Shown piece after piece: positions 34,137 to 42,834 of a stretch of DNA of 54,309 bases (position 1 is the first letter of the stretch; each line of letters opens with the position of its first letter). The notes below the pieces were generated by a model. The model saw only the letters and a program-made list of their open reading frames with translations. It did no database searches and was not told the DNA's origin. This DNA is from Paenibacillus xylanivorans. GTDB taxonomy: Bacteria > Bacillota > Bacilli > Paenibacillales > Paenibacillaceae. The stretch spans positions 1 through 54,309 of the forward strand of contig NZ_LITU01000042.1 of the NCBI RefSeq assembly GCF_001280595.1, given 5' to 3'. Both the position numbers and the translations under genes were made by a program.

Positions 34137-36077
34137 GTGAATAAATATGCGGCTGCATCAACGTACCCTTGGAGAGATACGCTCGAAAATTACCGTACAC
34201 TGGCGGAACAGGCGGGGTCTGCTCCTTCAGATGGTTGGAATCAGGCTCGCAAATTGTCCCTTGTGGAGAGTGTTGTTCGAGCTTACACACCTTATCAGGA
34301 TAGTGAAGGCGCCATTATTGATCCATTTTCAAAGGTGGAGCGATATTACTCCACGCCAGCCTTTGCAATGGGCGCATCGGTTCTTGTTCAAGCGGGACAT
34401 ATGGACCTGCTTGCTTCAGCCGCATCGGCCCTGTCACACAGCATTGATCTTGTCGTGAAGGGATGTGCGCCGGATCATCACCCGGACTTTTTCCCCGTGT
34501 TGATGATGAGAGCATACATCCTGTTGAAGCCGCATATGCCTGAGCAGGCAAAAATCTGGGCAGAGGCCCTTAAGAAGATCCAGCCTGAAGAAGATTATGT
34601 CTTTACAATGAGCAAAATGAACAACCCCAATCGCATGATCAACTGGAACGCCATTATGATCTCCGGAGAATATCTGCGATTGAGGGAACAACTTGCCAGT
34701 GAGGGTACGGATTGGATGGACCGTTATCTGGATCTGTATCATTTGACACGATTTACGCCGCTTGGACTATATCAGGACGGGCCGCTGGACCGTCCAAATT
34801 GTCCATTTTCCTATGATATTGCGACGCGCTATCATCTGGATGTCATGCTTGAAGCGGGATATGACGGGTCATGTGCTGGTGAGTTGAAGGAACAATTACG
34901 CCATGGTGCATTCAGCACGCTGCTTACACTTTCACCGCTGGGAGAGATTCCTCCGCGTGGACGCAGCTCCCAACATCAATGGAATGAAGCGGCAGCAGCC
35001 TATGTATGTTCTGCTCATGCAACGCAGGCTTTACAGGCTGGAGATCGGGTGATGGCAGGAGCGTTCACCCGAGCTGCCAATCGGTGCTTCGAAGCTGTGG
35101 AACGCTGGAAAATGGATGATGGGCGTCTGAAAATTGTTCGTAACGAGTATCAGCCCGAGGCACGTCATGGGTACGAAATATATACGAATCATACCGCCTA
35201 CAATTTGTGGACGGCAGCGGCGCTGGCCCATGCCTGTCTCAGCGATCCTGGTGAAGGTGTAACGGGCATGTTCCTTCCTTCCGAGGTAGGCAACCGGGTG
35301 TTGCAGGCCGATGGATGGTTTGAAACGATCATTGCCTCTGTACCAGGTCAACAAATGATCCTGCATACAGCTATGAATGATCCATACACGGTTCCCGGCC
35401 TTGTGCGGATACAACAGGCGGGATTACCGGGGCTAATCGGTCCCTCCGCTGCTGGACATGCGCAATCCGGATTCACGGAGTTTGCTGAAGGGAAAGTTGG
35501 TCCGCTGAGCTACTGTCCTGCCTGGAAAACACCGGATGGGAAATGGCACAGTCTTGCCGGGGGCATTCCGTCAGGTGTTGATTATGACCGGGATGCCGGG
35601 ATTAATCCTGCCGATGGCGGGGGTTCCATTTTGCTTGAATTGGTAGATCAAGAGGTAGGAGATAATTCAGGTTCTCCAAGGGGAGATGACGGAAAGCATC
35701 AGGATCAGGTCAATGGGTTTACAGTGACATGGCTCGGCCCACTAACCGGGATTGATTCACTGCGTACCCGTTATGTACAGCAGGCGGATTTGCTCACTGT
35801 GACGTATGAATTCGATGGTGAGCTTGAGGCTGTCGGAGCACTCATTCCATTAATGTTCAGTGATGGTCATGAACAGGCTGCCATTACGCTTTCCAATCAG
35901 GCTGTGCGCAGCGAGTACCGGGGAGCTTATGCGGAATCGACCGTATTGGACGAAGGAGCCATCATTCATCTCAAGGAACAGCCCGTGGCGTCCCGCAATG
36001 GACTGCTGAAGGAAGTACGGATGGAAGTGATCGGTGGACGAAGTATAACATTTACGATCAGATTGGGAATCGATTAG
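34137..36077 (+). CDS. Unassigned 646-residue protein, possible polysaccharide-active enzyme
   Basis: A 646-residue cytoplasmic protein I do not recognise. Residues ~1-410 are mainly helical with aromatic and His/Asp/Glu-rich stretches (KGCAPDHHPDFFPVLMMRAY, NPNRMINWNAIMISGEYLRL, GRSSQHQWNEAAAAYVC, YEIYTNHTAYNLWTAAALAH), in keeping with an alpha/alpha toroid as in many lyases and glycosidases. Residues ~420-646 are strand-rich. The gene starts 20 bases after the heparinase-like gene and ends 16 bases before GH88, so it is part of that operon and likely acts on the same glycan as a lyase, hydrolase or debranching enzyme. AGATGGAGGTGAG precedes the GTG start at 34137. No signal peptide is seen. 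Confidence 0.8.
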   Translation: MNKYAAASTYPWRDTLENYRTLAEQAGSAPSDGWNQARKLSLVESVVRAYTPYQDSEGAIIDPFSKVERYYSTPAFAMGASVLVQAGHMDLLASAASALSHSIDLVVKGCAPDHHPDFFPVLMMRAYILLKPHMPEQAKIWAEALKKIQPEEDYVFTMSKMNNPNRMINWNAIMISGEYLRLREQLASEGTDWMDRYLDLYHLTRFTPLGLYQDGPLDRPNCPFSYDIATRYHLDVMLEAGYDGSCAGELKEQLRHGAFSTLLTLSPLGEIPPRGRSSQHQWNEAAAAYVCSAHATQALQAGDRVMAGAFTRAANRCFEAVERWKMDDGRLKIVRNEYQPEARHGYEIYTNHTAYNLWTAAALAHACLSDPGEGVTGMFLPSEVGNRVLQADGWFETIIASVPGQQMILHTAMNDPYTVPGLVRIQQAGLPGLIGPSAAGHAQSGFTEFAEGKVGPLSYCPAWKTPDGKWHSLAGGIPSGVDYDRDAGINPADGGGSILLELVDQEVGDNSGSPRGDDGKHQDQVNGFTVTWLGPLTGIDSLRTRYVQQADLLTVTYEFDGELEAVGALIPLMFSDGHEQAAITLSNQAVRSEYRGAYAESTVLDEGAIIHLKEQPVASRNGLLKEVRMEVIGGRSITFTIRLGID

Positions 36078-36092
36078 AGGAGGGATAGGTTT

Positions 36093-37229
36093 ATGAATAC
36101 ATCAATATCTGTGAAATGGCTGGAGGAAGCATGGCGGCAGGGAGCGGCCAAAACGATTCGCAACGCGCAGCGCATCAAGGATACATTTCCGCACACCGCC
36201 CCGCAGGGCATGTATGACCGGAATGATCCCGAATGGTGGACTGCCGGCTTCTGGCCGGGATTGTTATGGCTTGTCTATGGCGAGTCGCCGGAAAATGAAG
36301 CTGTAGCCCTGTTATCTCGAATTGCCGAAAGTTGTGAGCGGCAATTGGAGGGTTGTCTGCGTGATCCCGAATCGGTGGATCACGATCTGGGGTTCATCTG
36401 GCTGCTTAGTGGCGTAGCCAACTACCGCCAGACAGGCAGCGCAGACGGTCGGCGGCGGGGAATGCTCGCCGCCAACCTGCTCGCAGCCCGCTTCAACGTG
36501 CGCGGTGAATTCATCCGCGCCTGGAACTTCAGCTCGTCAACCATGGATACGCGCGGCGTAGCCATCATTGACAGCATGATGAACCTGCCGCTGCTCTACT
36601 GGGCATCCGAGCAGAGCGGCGACCCTCGCTTCCGCTGGCTGGCGGAAGCGCATGCGGACACCGTGGCGCGCGAATTCGTCCGCGCTGACGGGTCCATCTG
36701 CCACGTGGTGGAGTTCGATCCACCCACGGGGCAGATGGTGCAGGAGCATGGCGGGCAAGGCCATGCTCCAGGTTCCGCCTGGGCGCGGGGTACCGCCTGG
36801 GCGCTGCACGGGTTTGCGCTGTCTTTCCGGTACACGGGCGAAGCCCGCTATCTGGAGACAGCGGAGCGAGCGGCCGATTTCTTCCTCGCCATGCTTGGCG
36901 AAGAGATCGTGCCGTTGTGGGATTTCCGCGCACCTGCCGAGCATCAGGTGGCGTGGGATTCGTCCGCTTCGGCGATTGCCGCAAGCGGTCTGTTGGAGCT
37001 GGCGAAGCTGTCGCCGCGCGGTGAGAAGTATGCAGCTGCGGCAGAGCGTATCCTCCGCGGGCTGCATGAGAAGTACAGCTCCGGTGTGACGGCAGCGGAA
37101 GAAGGTCTGATCATGCAGGGCACCGTGCATTATCCAGAGGGCCGTGGCCTGAATGTGCCGATTATATACGGCGATTATTTCTATATGGAGGCGCTGGCGA
37201 AGCTGCGTGGCCGTCCGGGATTATTTTAG
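36093..37229 (+). CDS. GH88 unsaturated glucuronyl hydrolase
   Basis: A 378-residue GH88 enzyme. These hydrate the vinyl ether of unsaturated glucuronyl (or galacturonyl) ends left by polysaccharide lyases and release the uronic acid, which turns into a keto sugar. Family landmarks are EWWTAGFWPGLLWLVY near residue 46, DHDLGFIWLLSG (first catalytic Asp region), RGVAIIDSMMNLPLLYW (second Asp), GQGHAPGSAWARGTAWALHG, and AWDSSASAIAASGLLEL. The start follows AGAGGAGGG. The middle of the gene (roughly 36430-37080) is visibly more GC-rich than its neighbours. It ends the lyase operon; no terminator is evident. Confidence 0.93.
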   Translation: MNTSISVKWLEEAWRQGAAKTIRNAQRIKDTFPHTAPQGMYDRNDPEWWTAGFWPGLLWLVYGESPENEAVALLSRIAESCERQLEGCLRDPESVDHDLGFIWLLSGVANYRQTGSADGRRRGMLAANLLAARFNVRGEFIRAWNFSSSTMDTRGVAIIDSMMNLPLLYWASEQSGDPRFRWLAEAHADTVAREFVRADGSICHVVEFDPPTGQMVQEHGGQGHAPGSAWARGTAWALHGFALSFRYTGEARYLETAERAADFFLAMLGEEIVPLWDFRAPAEHQVAWDSSASAIAASGLLELAKLSPRGEKYAAAAERILRGLHEKYSSGVTAAEEGLIMQGTVHYPEGRGLNVPIIYGDYFYMEALAKLRGRPGLF

Positions 37230-37288
37230 AGAATCGAGAATCAGGAACATCACACGTCGAGCAGCGAGTATGAGTGAGGGGGATGAGT

Positions 37289-37372
37289 ATGCGACCCACC
37301 ATACAACTGTTCGAGTGTGCCTGCCTCCCAGGAGCAAAAGTTATTCCTGTCTCGGAGGCGGAGCACACCTAA
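37289..37372 (+). CDS. Possible 27-residue peptide or gene remnant
   Basis: An ATG at 37289 a few bases after GAGGGGG opens a 27-residue frame (RPTIQLFECACLPGAKVIP, then EAEHT). No family is recognised. It lies in the 255-base gap between GH88 and a convergent methyltransferase gene. It may be chance or the remnant of a longer gene. The rest of that gap shows no gene. Confidence 0.2.
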   Translation: MRPTIQLFECACLPGAKVIPVSEAEHT

Positions 37373-37484
37373 GGAGAAGCTGCAATGGAAGGGAGTGCAT
37401 AGGTTGCCGGGCTAATTCCGTTTTCTATAGAAATGACCTGGTAAAGGTTGAATGGCTCCGGTTCACATGTTAGCTCACGCAGGT

Positions 37485-38102
37485 TTATTTTTGATTTCCG
37501 ATTTCAGATGTGCGTCTTAAGATGACAAAGTCGGCCGAGGACTGATCGGGATATCGTTGAGGAATAATCTCCTGCACTTTAAACTCGGGATAGTTGAACA
37601 GATAATCAAAAATATTTCGGTCCTCAATGGTGCTAACCCCTGGATTCCCGTTTTCCTTTAGTCGAGTGTACAGCACAACCCACCCTGACGAAGAGTGCAG
37701 GATGTCGTGGAGTGTGTTGTGGAAATCTGTTTCATCCGTAATATGGTAGAGTACATCCAGACAGACGGTGAGATCCGCTTGCAGGAAACCGCGGTTAATC
37801 CACAGACCTGGCGTGTATAACATGAAGCTCTTGGAGGAATCGTTGGCAAACTTGGAGGCACAGAGCCGTACCGACGAACCGGCTACATCGACACCCAGAT
37901 ACGTCTCATAATTCATATACTGCAGTTGATTCCCATCCCCGCAACCAAATTCAATGACGCTGGAGATACCCTCACGCTGAATCAGTCCGTTCACTACCTC
38001 TGCTTTGAATTCTGCCAGTACACCATAAGAACCTCTTCCCGATGTCTCGCCTGAGCTATACGTTTGTTCCCAATATCCTTTGTAATCAAAAGGCTGACTC
38101 AT
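37485..38102 (-). CDS. Class I SAM-dependent methyltransferase
   Basis: A 205-residue cytoplasmic protein. The SAM-binding motif I is VIEFGCGDGNQLQYM (residues ~49-63), motif II is the acidic end of strand 2 in YLGVDVAG, and a later strand carries LTVCLDVLYHI. This is the Methyltransf_23-like pattern; the substrate is not evident. The start follows GGGGGAGA on the minus strand. It is a single gene, divergent from the Ig-like protein gene. Confidence 0.85.
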   Translation of the reverse strand: MSQPFDYKGYWEQTYSSGETSGRGSYGVLAEFKAEVVNGLIQREGISSVIEFGCGDGNQLQYMNYETYLGVDVAGSSVRLCASKFANDSSKSFMLYTPGLWINRGFLQADLTVCLDVLYHITDETDFHNTLHDILHSSSGWVVLYTRLKENGNPGVSTIEDRNIFDYLFNYPEFKVQEIIPQRYPDQSSADFVILRRTSEIGNQK

Positions 38103-38317
38103 GTTTCTCCCCCGATCAAATGAAATAACGTCTCAAATAGAGTGACTATACATAGGTTATGCTTAATATTTGCGGGTATGAATCATTGGGAATTCGATAG
38201 GTCGGAAGGATGAATTCCCACGAATTACCCTGAAAATTCCCTGAAAGTCTAAACATCTGGAAAGAAGTTGCCGACATTAAACCTAAGGAACAAAATGATA
38301 AGAATCGGGGGGAAATG

Positions 38318-40690
38318 ATGTTAAAGCCAAGATTGACCAAGTACATGGTGATGATGCTGGTATTGGTGCTGAGTATTTCCAACGTAGGCTTGGCCGCTGC
38401 GGCAGATAAAGAACTGTCCAAAATTGTAGTTTCCAAAAATGAGCTGTCGCTCGAAGTGGGTGATTCCAGTTCGGTTACGGTGACAGGAGTATATACCGAT
38501 AATACATCGGCTAACGTAACAATTAGTTCATCCTGGAGTAGCAGTGATACTTCGATAGCGACTGTATATAATGGTGCCATTACTGCCAAAAAGGAAGGTA
38601 CGGCGACCATTACAACATCGTATCAGAGTCAGAGTCAGACGGTTCAGGTGAATGTAACCAAAAAGGTCAAAGCCCTTTCCAAAAACGTGCAGTCGTTGGA
38701 CTTGCGCACAGGAGATAGCAAAGACATTATTTTGACAGCAACCTATAGTGATAATACGACGAATGCAGAAGCATCCAAAGTTGCTGAGTGGTCATCCGAT
38801 GACGAGAAAGTGGCAACGGTTGTGAATGGTAAAGTTACTGGACAAAGCGCTGGTACAGCGGTTATCACAGGTAAAGTGGGCAGTCAAAGTGTGACTGTGG
38901 ATGTAAATGTTGAGGTTGTTAAACGTGTAGATGTGGACAAGAAGCAGGTCAATCTGCTGTTGAATAAAAGCGAGAGTGTAAAATTAACAGCCACCTATCC
39001 AGATGGCACAACCAAAGATGTAACGGATCTGGCAGAGTGGACGTCGAGTAATGAAAAAGTAGCAGACGTGTTAAAAGGTGAAATCACAGGATACTCGGCA
39101 GGTTCTGCCAAAATTACCGCCAAATACGGAACGAAATCTGTATCGGTAGATGTCGATGTTGATTTGACAAGTAAACTGAGCGTGGAGAAACAGAGCATTT
39201 TCTTCCGTTTGAGCGAGTCCAATAAAACGGCAAATGTCGTATTGACTGCCTCTTACCCGAATAGCGCTGATGTGAATGTAACGGATCAAGCGACATGGAC
39301 ATCCAGCAACGAGAAGGTAGCTACGGTATTCAAGGGACAAGTTACAGCGATTGGCGCGGGTTCTACGACAATCAAGGCAACGTATAGTGGCAAAACCGTG
39401 GAAATCACTGTTGACGTGGATACGGCAAGATATCTGGATATTGCGGGTATTGAAGATAAACTGGCAATGAGTGTTACTGGCGATAACAAAACCAAGAAAC
39501 TCGTAGTCAATGCAGAATATATTGACGCAAGTACAGAAAACGTAACTTCCAAAGCAACTTGGACATCCAGCAATGCGGATGTTGTATATGTTTCTGACGG
39601 CGAACTGATTGCCTATAAATCGGGAACAGCGACCATCACTACAGCTTACGGCGGCAAAACCGTTAAATTTACCGTAAATGTAGATGTTCCAGACAAGTAT
39701 GAAATGGACAAGAAAAAAGGTTCCGTAGCCGTTGGTGGCACATTGTCTGTGAAAGTATTGGCCGTATACGGTGATACATCCAAAGACGTGTCCGAAGATG
39801 CGGATTGGAGCAGCAGCAGTGAAAAACTCGCTGAAGTGGACAGCAAAGGTGTCGTGACGGGTATTGCAACAGGTAAAGTAACCATCACAGCCAAAATTGA
39901 AGGTAAAACGTTGACTCTGCCTGTTGAAGTAGGCATGGCTAGTGGGCTGGAGGCAGATGTGAACTTTGTGGTGTTGTCCTCCAAGGAAACACAGCAAATC
40001 GTACTCACAGCAACGGATGAAGATGGCTTGTCCAAGGACGTATCCTCCGATGCAACATGGAAATCAAGCAATTCGCGCGTAGCCGACGTGAAAAAAGGGG
40101 TTATCACTGCAAACAGCAGCGGTAAAACCAATATCACGGCTGAATATGGTTCCAACAAAGTGACCATTCAGGTTGAAGTGGACGTTATTTCACGCATTGA
40201 AGCATCTGAACCGGCTCTTTCCCTGAAAACCGGTGATTCTGCTGATCTTACGGTTACTGCGTATCTGAGCGATGGCAGTGAGCGTGATGTCACGGACAAA
40301 GCGGAATGGAAAACCAACAGCTACAAAGTAGCTCAGGTAACTAAAGGTAAAGTAAAAGCAACAGGTTCAGGTAAAGCAAAAATTACAGCCAAGTACGGCA
40401 GCAAGACGGTAACCATTGCAGTCGATGTAGATACACTGAAATATTTGCAAACCGATAAGGTCACTCTGACCATGAAGCCTGGTGACAAGGTAACCTTGGT
40501 TGCTACAGCAACGTATGCTGATGGCAGCGAAGCGAACGTATCCAAACCAGCGCTTTGGAAATCTTCCCGTATTGCGACAGCATCGGTGAAGGATGGTATC
40601 ATTCAAGCCAATGGTAAAGGTAAAGCAACGATTACCGTGACTTATGCAGGTGTGAAAACCAAAGTAGCAGTAGTCGTAGAGGCGAAATAA
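38318..40690 (+). CDS. Secreted protein with nine bacterial Ig-like (BIG_2) repeats
   Basis: A 790-residue secreted protein made almost only of Ig-like domains. After a signal peptide (~1-30, ending AAAAD) there are nine domains of about 83-87 residues. Each starts near a phrase such as 'LSLEVGDSSSVTVTG' and ends in the pattern xxGxAxIT...V.V.VDV, with a central W-S/T-S-S-x segment (WSSSDTSIATV, WTSSNEKVADV, WTSSNEKVATV). No SLH, LPXTG or catalytic domain is present, so anchoring is unclear. Ig-like repeats serve as spacers or adhesion modules on surface proteins. ATG 38318 is five bases after a G run; ATG 38315 is also possible. A strong terminator follows. Confidence 0.9.
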   Translation: MLKPRLTKYMVMMLVLVLSISNVGLAAAADKELSKIVVSKNELSLEVGDSSSVTVTGVYTDNTSANVTISSSWSSSDTSIATVYNGAITAKKEGTATITTSYQSQSQTVQVNVTKKVKALSKNVQSLDLRTGDSKDIILTATYSDNTTNAEASKVAEWSSDDEKVATVVNGKVTGQSAGTAVITGKVGSQSVTVDVNVEVVKRVDVDKKQVNLLLNKSESVKLTATYPDGTTKDVTDLAEWTSSNEKVADVLKGEITGYSAGSAKITAKYGTKSVSVDVDVDLTSKLSVEKQSIFFRLSESNKTANVVLTASYPNSADVNVTDQATWTSSNEKVATVFKGQVTAIGAGSTTIKATYSGKTVEITVDVDTARYLDIAGIEDKLAMSVTGDNKTKKLVVNAEYIDASTENVTSKATWTSSNADVVYVSDGELIAYKSGTATITTAYGGKTVKFTVNVDVPDKYEMDKKKGSVAVGGTLSVKVLAVYGDTSKDVSEDADWSSSSEKLAEVDSKGVVTGIATGKVTITAKIEGKTLTLPVEVGMASGLEADVNFVVLSSKETQQIVLTATDEDGLSKDVSSDATWKSSNSRVADVKKGVITANSSGKTNITAEYGSNKVTIQVEVDVISRIEASEPALSLKTGDSADLTVTAYLSDGSERDVTDKAEWKTNSYKVAQVTKGKVKATGSGKAKITAKYGSKTVTIAVDVDTLKYLQTDKVTLTMKPGDKVTLVATATYADGSEANVSKPALWKSSRIATASVKDGIIQANGKGKATITVTYAGVKTKVAVVVEAK

Positions 40691-40722
40691 TCCTATATTG
40701 CGAATGTAAAACTCGCACTCCC

Positions 40723-40768
40723 AAAACCGGTGATGTCAGCTTAAATGCTGGCATCACCGGTTTTTTTA
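40723..40768 (+). terminator. Terminator after the Ig-like protein gene
   Basis: AAAACCGGTGATGTCAGC pairs with its complement (one G-U pair) around TTAAAT and is followed by seven T residues. Confidence 0.9.
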
Positions 40769-40820
40769 TAGTAAACGACATTGAAATGCGATGGTGCAGC
40801 TTAAAAAATGGAAATAAGAA

Positions 40821-40891
40821 AAAGGAACATCCCGGAACCTTTGCATACACTCGCAATGAGAGTGCATCCAAGTTGTTCCAGAACGTTCCTT
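40821..40891 (-). terminator. Long two-tier terminator of the chromate operon
   Basis: On the minus strand AGGAACGTTCTGGAAC pairs with GGTTCCGGGATGTTCCT at the base, and TGCACTC pairs with GAGTGTATGCA nearer the tip. It ends in TTTTT. Confidence 0.75.
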
Positions 40892-40910
40892 TATTATGTT
40901 CATGAATGAA

Positions 40911-41456
40911 TTACATCGTATGAGACAGAACCAGCGCACCGTATGCAAAAGCAATGACGATGAGGATGGCTGGATGCAGCTTGGTCTTGGTCATGACCCA
41001 GAGCGAGATACCTGCAATGATCAGCGTCTGCCAAATGCCGATGGAATTGGTGGATACCTGACCGAATTCCCATGTAAGTAAGATCATGAGTACAGCGATA
41101 ACCGGCTGTACAAGCAAGGTCATGCCTTTCACTTTTGGAGAAGTACGATGCTTGTTCAGCAAGCGGAGCAGCAAAATTAGAGCAACAGCCGAAGGTACAA
41201 CTGTGGCGAAACTGGCGATGAATGCGCCAAACCAGCCAGCCACCTGATAACCGACAAATGCGGCGATTTTGGTCGCGATCGGACCGGGAAGTGCATTGCC
41301 GATGGCGAGTACATCCCCGAATTGTTCCGTGGTCATCCACTTATAGTGATTGACCACTTCTTCCTGCATTAACGGAATGGAGGCGGGGCCGCCCCCGTAT
41401 CCCAATATATTGGCTACAAAAAATCCCCAAAACAATTCCCACCATGTCTGAAGCAT
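40911..41456 (-). CDS. Chromate transporter, half-size subunit 2
   Basis: A 181-residue membrane protein of the CHR family with one CHR domain. The hallmark NILGYGGGPASIPLMQEEVV is followed by LAIGNALPGPIATKIAAFVGY, the typical proline/glycine-rich loop. Half-size CHR proteins work as pairs; B. subtilis has the pair YwrB/YwrA. Together with the subunit at 41460 (gap 3 bases) it likely forms an oxyanion transporter that exports chromate. Physiological substrates other than chromate are possible. Confidence 0.93.
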   Translation of the reverse strand: MLQTWWELFWGFFVANILGYGGGPASIPLMQEEVVNHYKWMTTEQFGDVLAIGNALPGPIATKIAAFVGYQVAGWFGAFIASFATVVPSAVALILLLRLLNKHRTSPKVKGMTLLVQPVIAVLMILLTWEFGQVSTNSIGIWQTLIIAGISLWVMTKTKLHPAILIVIAFAYGALVLSHTM

Positions 41457-41459
41457 CGC

Positions 41460-42050
41460 TTAAGATACCCCCTTGTCGGAATTGTTGCCCCTGGATTTGA
41501 AGCGCTGGACCACATCCAGATGGAAGACACCATATCCGAGGAAGACGGCAATTACAATACCGGGGTGAATATCGAGCAGCTGCAACAGTACAAATGCAAG
41601 GACACCGAATAGGGCGGCAAAGGCCGTGCCGAGTCCCTTCCATGCTTTCTTGGCGAATTCGTAAGCCATCATGCCGAGCATGACAAAAATAACCGGCCGC
41701 ACGGCCGCCACCATGCCTGCTACGATTTTTGATTCACGCAGCGCGTACATGGAACCAAGAAGCGCAATGATGGCGATGCTCGTCGGCAGAATGTGGGCCA
41801 GGACCGACACAATGGCGCCCAGCACGCCTTTAGTTTTATACCCGAGATACGCGGCCATCTTGGTGGCAATGGGACCCGGTAGGGCGTTTGCAATGGCCAA
41901 AATTTCGCCAAACTCATCATCGCTTACCCACTTATAGCGGGTAACGGCTTCATAACGGATCAGCGGAATAACCGAAGGGCCGCCGCCATATCCCAAAATT
42001 CCGGTTCGTACCATTCCCGTGACGAGACCGTTGTAATCTTTCCAACTCAT
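41460..42050 (-). CDS. Chromate transporter, half-size subunit 1
   Basis: A 196-residue CHR-domain membrane protein: TGILGYGGGPSVIPLIRYEAV, then LAIANALPGPIATKMAAYLGY. It is a paralogue of the next gene, and the two domains match the halves of long-chain ChrA. It is transcribed from the Lrp gene side (gap 12 bases), giving the order regulator, subunit 1, subunit 2, as in the ywrC-ywrB-ywrA order of B. subtilis. Confidence 0.93.
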   Translation of the reverse strand: MSWKDYNGLVTGMVRTGILGYGGGPSVIPLIRYEAVTRYKWVSDDEFGEILAIANALPGPIATKMAAYLGYKTKGVLGAIVSVLAHILPTSIAIIALLGSMYALRESKIVAGMVAAVRPVIFVMLGMMAYEFAKKAWKGLGTAFAALFGVLAFVLLQLLDIHPGIVIAVFLGYGVFHLDVVQRFKSRGNNSDKGVS

Positions 42051-42062
42051 GCTGATTTCCTC

Positions 42063-42557
42063 CTAGAGTCTCATGCCCATTCGGCTTTTATATCGTTTTA
42101 ACAACAGCTGTGACTCTACCTTGACGATGCCCGGCATCTTGTAGAGCTTCTCCAGCAGAAACTGCTCCATCTCTTCCATATCTGCAAAAATACCATGCAT
42201 GTGCAGGGTACTCGGTCCTGTCATATGATAGAGGCTGGTTACTGCGGGCTCTTCGTCCAGCTTCTCTGCCACTTGGTCGAGGAACTGCGGTTCTACATCG
42301 ACGTTGAAAAACGCAGAGACCTGAAGTCCAACCATGCCTGGGTTGATGACTACCGTGAAGCGTTCAATGACGCCTTTTTCGGATAAAGCATTAATGCGGG
42401 CCTGAACGGCCACACGGGACAAACCGATCTGCGTACCCAGATCGGTGTAGGATATCCGGCTATTTTGGTGAAGAGCGGCAATGATTTTACGATCGATTGC
42501 ATCCAAATTGTGCATTTGCGGGATTTCTCCCCCTTTGGAGGAGCGTTTCTCTGACAT
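42063..42557 (-). CDS. Lrp/AsnC-family regulator of the chromate operon
   Basis: A 164-residue Lrp/AsnC protein. The N-terminal HTH is [20 protein letters not shown] then [19 protein letters not shown] (residues ~18-75). A RAM-type ligand and oligomer domain follows (~85-160, [14 protein letters not shown]). The B. subtilis counterpart YwrC (ChrS) controls the ywr chromate genes, so this is most likely the operon's own regulator. A near-perfect palindrome lies 52 bases upstream of its start. Confidence 0.92.
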   Translation of the reverse strand: MSEKRSSKGGEIPQMHNLDAIDRKIIAALHQNSRISYTDLGTQIGLSRVAVQARINALSEKGVIERFTVVINPGMVGLQVSAFFNVDVEPQFLDQVAEKLDEEPAVTSLYHMTGPSTLHMHGIFADMEEMEQFLLEKLYKMPGIVKVESQLLLKRYKSRMGMRL

Positions 42558-42608
42558 GATTGACCATCCTTTTTTTTAACTATATAGAATAAAGAATTAT
42601 GATAGGAT

Positions 42609-42629
42609 CTACGTACAATGTGTATGTAG
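42609..42629. promoter_or_regulatory. Palindromic operator candidate of the Lrp-chromate operon
   Basis: CTACGTACA and TGTATGTAG are nine-base arms with one mismatch around ATG. The site lies 52 bases upstream of the Lrp start, in the right place for self-regulation by the Lrp/AsnC protein. Confidence 0.5.
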
Positions 42630-42768
42630 CATTCATATTTTAATGACGAATCGTAATTGAAGTCAATATATTTATTGTGAATGTTGATTTTATCTGATTC
42701 AGAGCTTTCATTTTGTCATTTTTACCAATCGGAAGAATGAAAGGGGAGCGGTATGTAAGCATGAATCG

Positions 42769-42809
42769 AAAAAGAGACTGTTCACGGAGCTCATCCGTAA
42801 ACAGTCTTC
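42769..42809 (-). terminator. Terminator after the histidine kinase gene
   Basis: On the minus strand AGACTGTTTACGG pairs with CCGTGAACAGTCT around ATGAGCT and is followed by CTTTTT. Confidence 0.75.
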
Positions 42810-42834
42810 TATATAAAGTACAGGTTGGATCAAG

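Noticed and set aside
39071..39997. A long minus-strand frame inside the Ig-like protein gene
   Set aside because: Produced by the repeated codon pattern of the Ig-like repeats; no family features and no ribosome binding site.
38400..40690. Repeated DNA in the Ig-like gene as a CRISPR or tandem-repeat array
   Set aside because: The repeats are about 250 bases, diverged, and in frame as protein domains; no short identical repeats with unique spacers are present.
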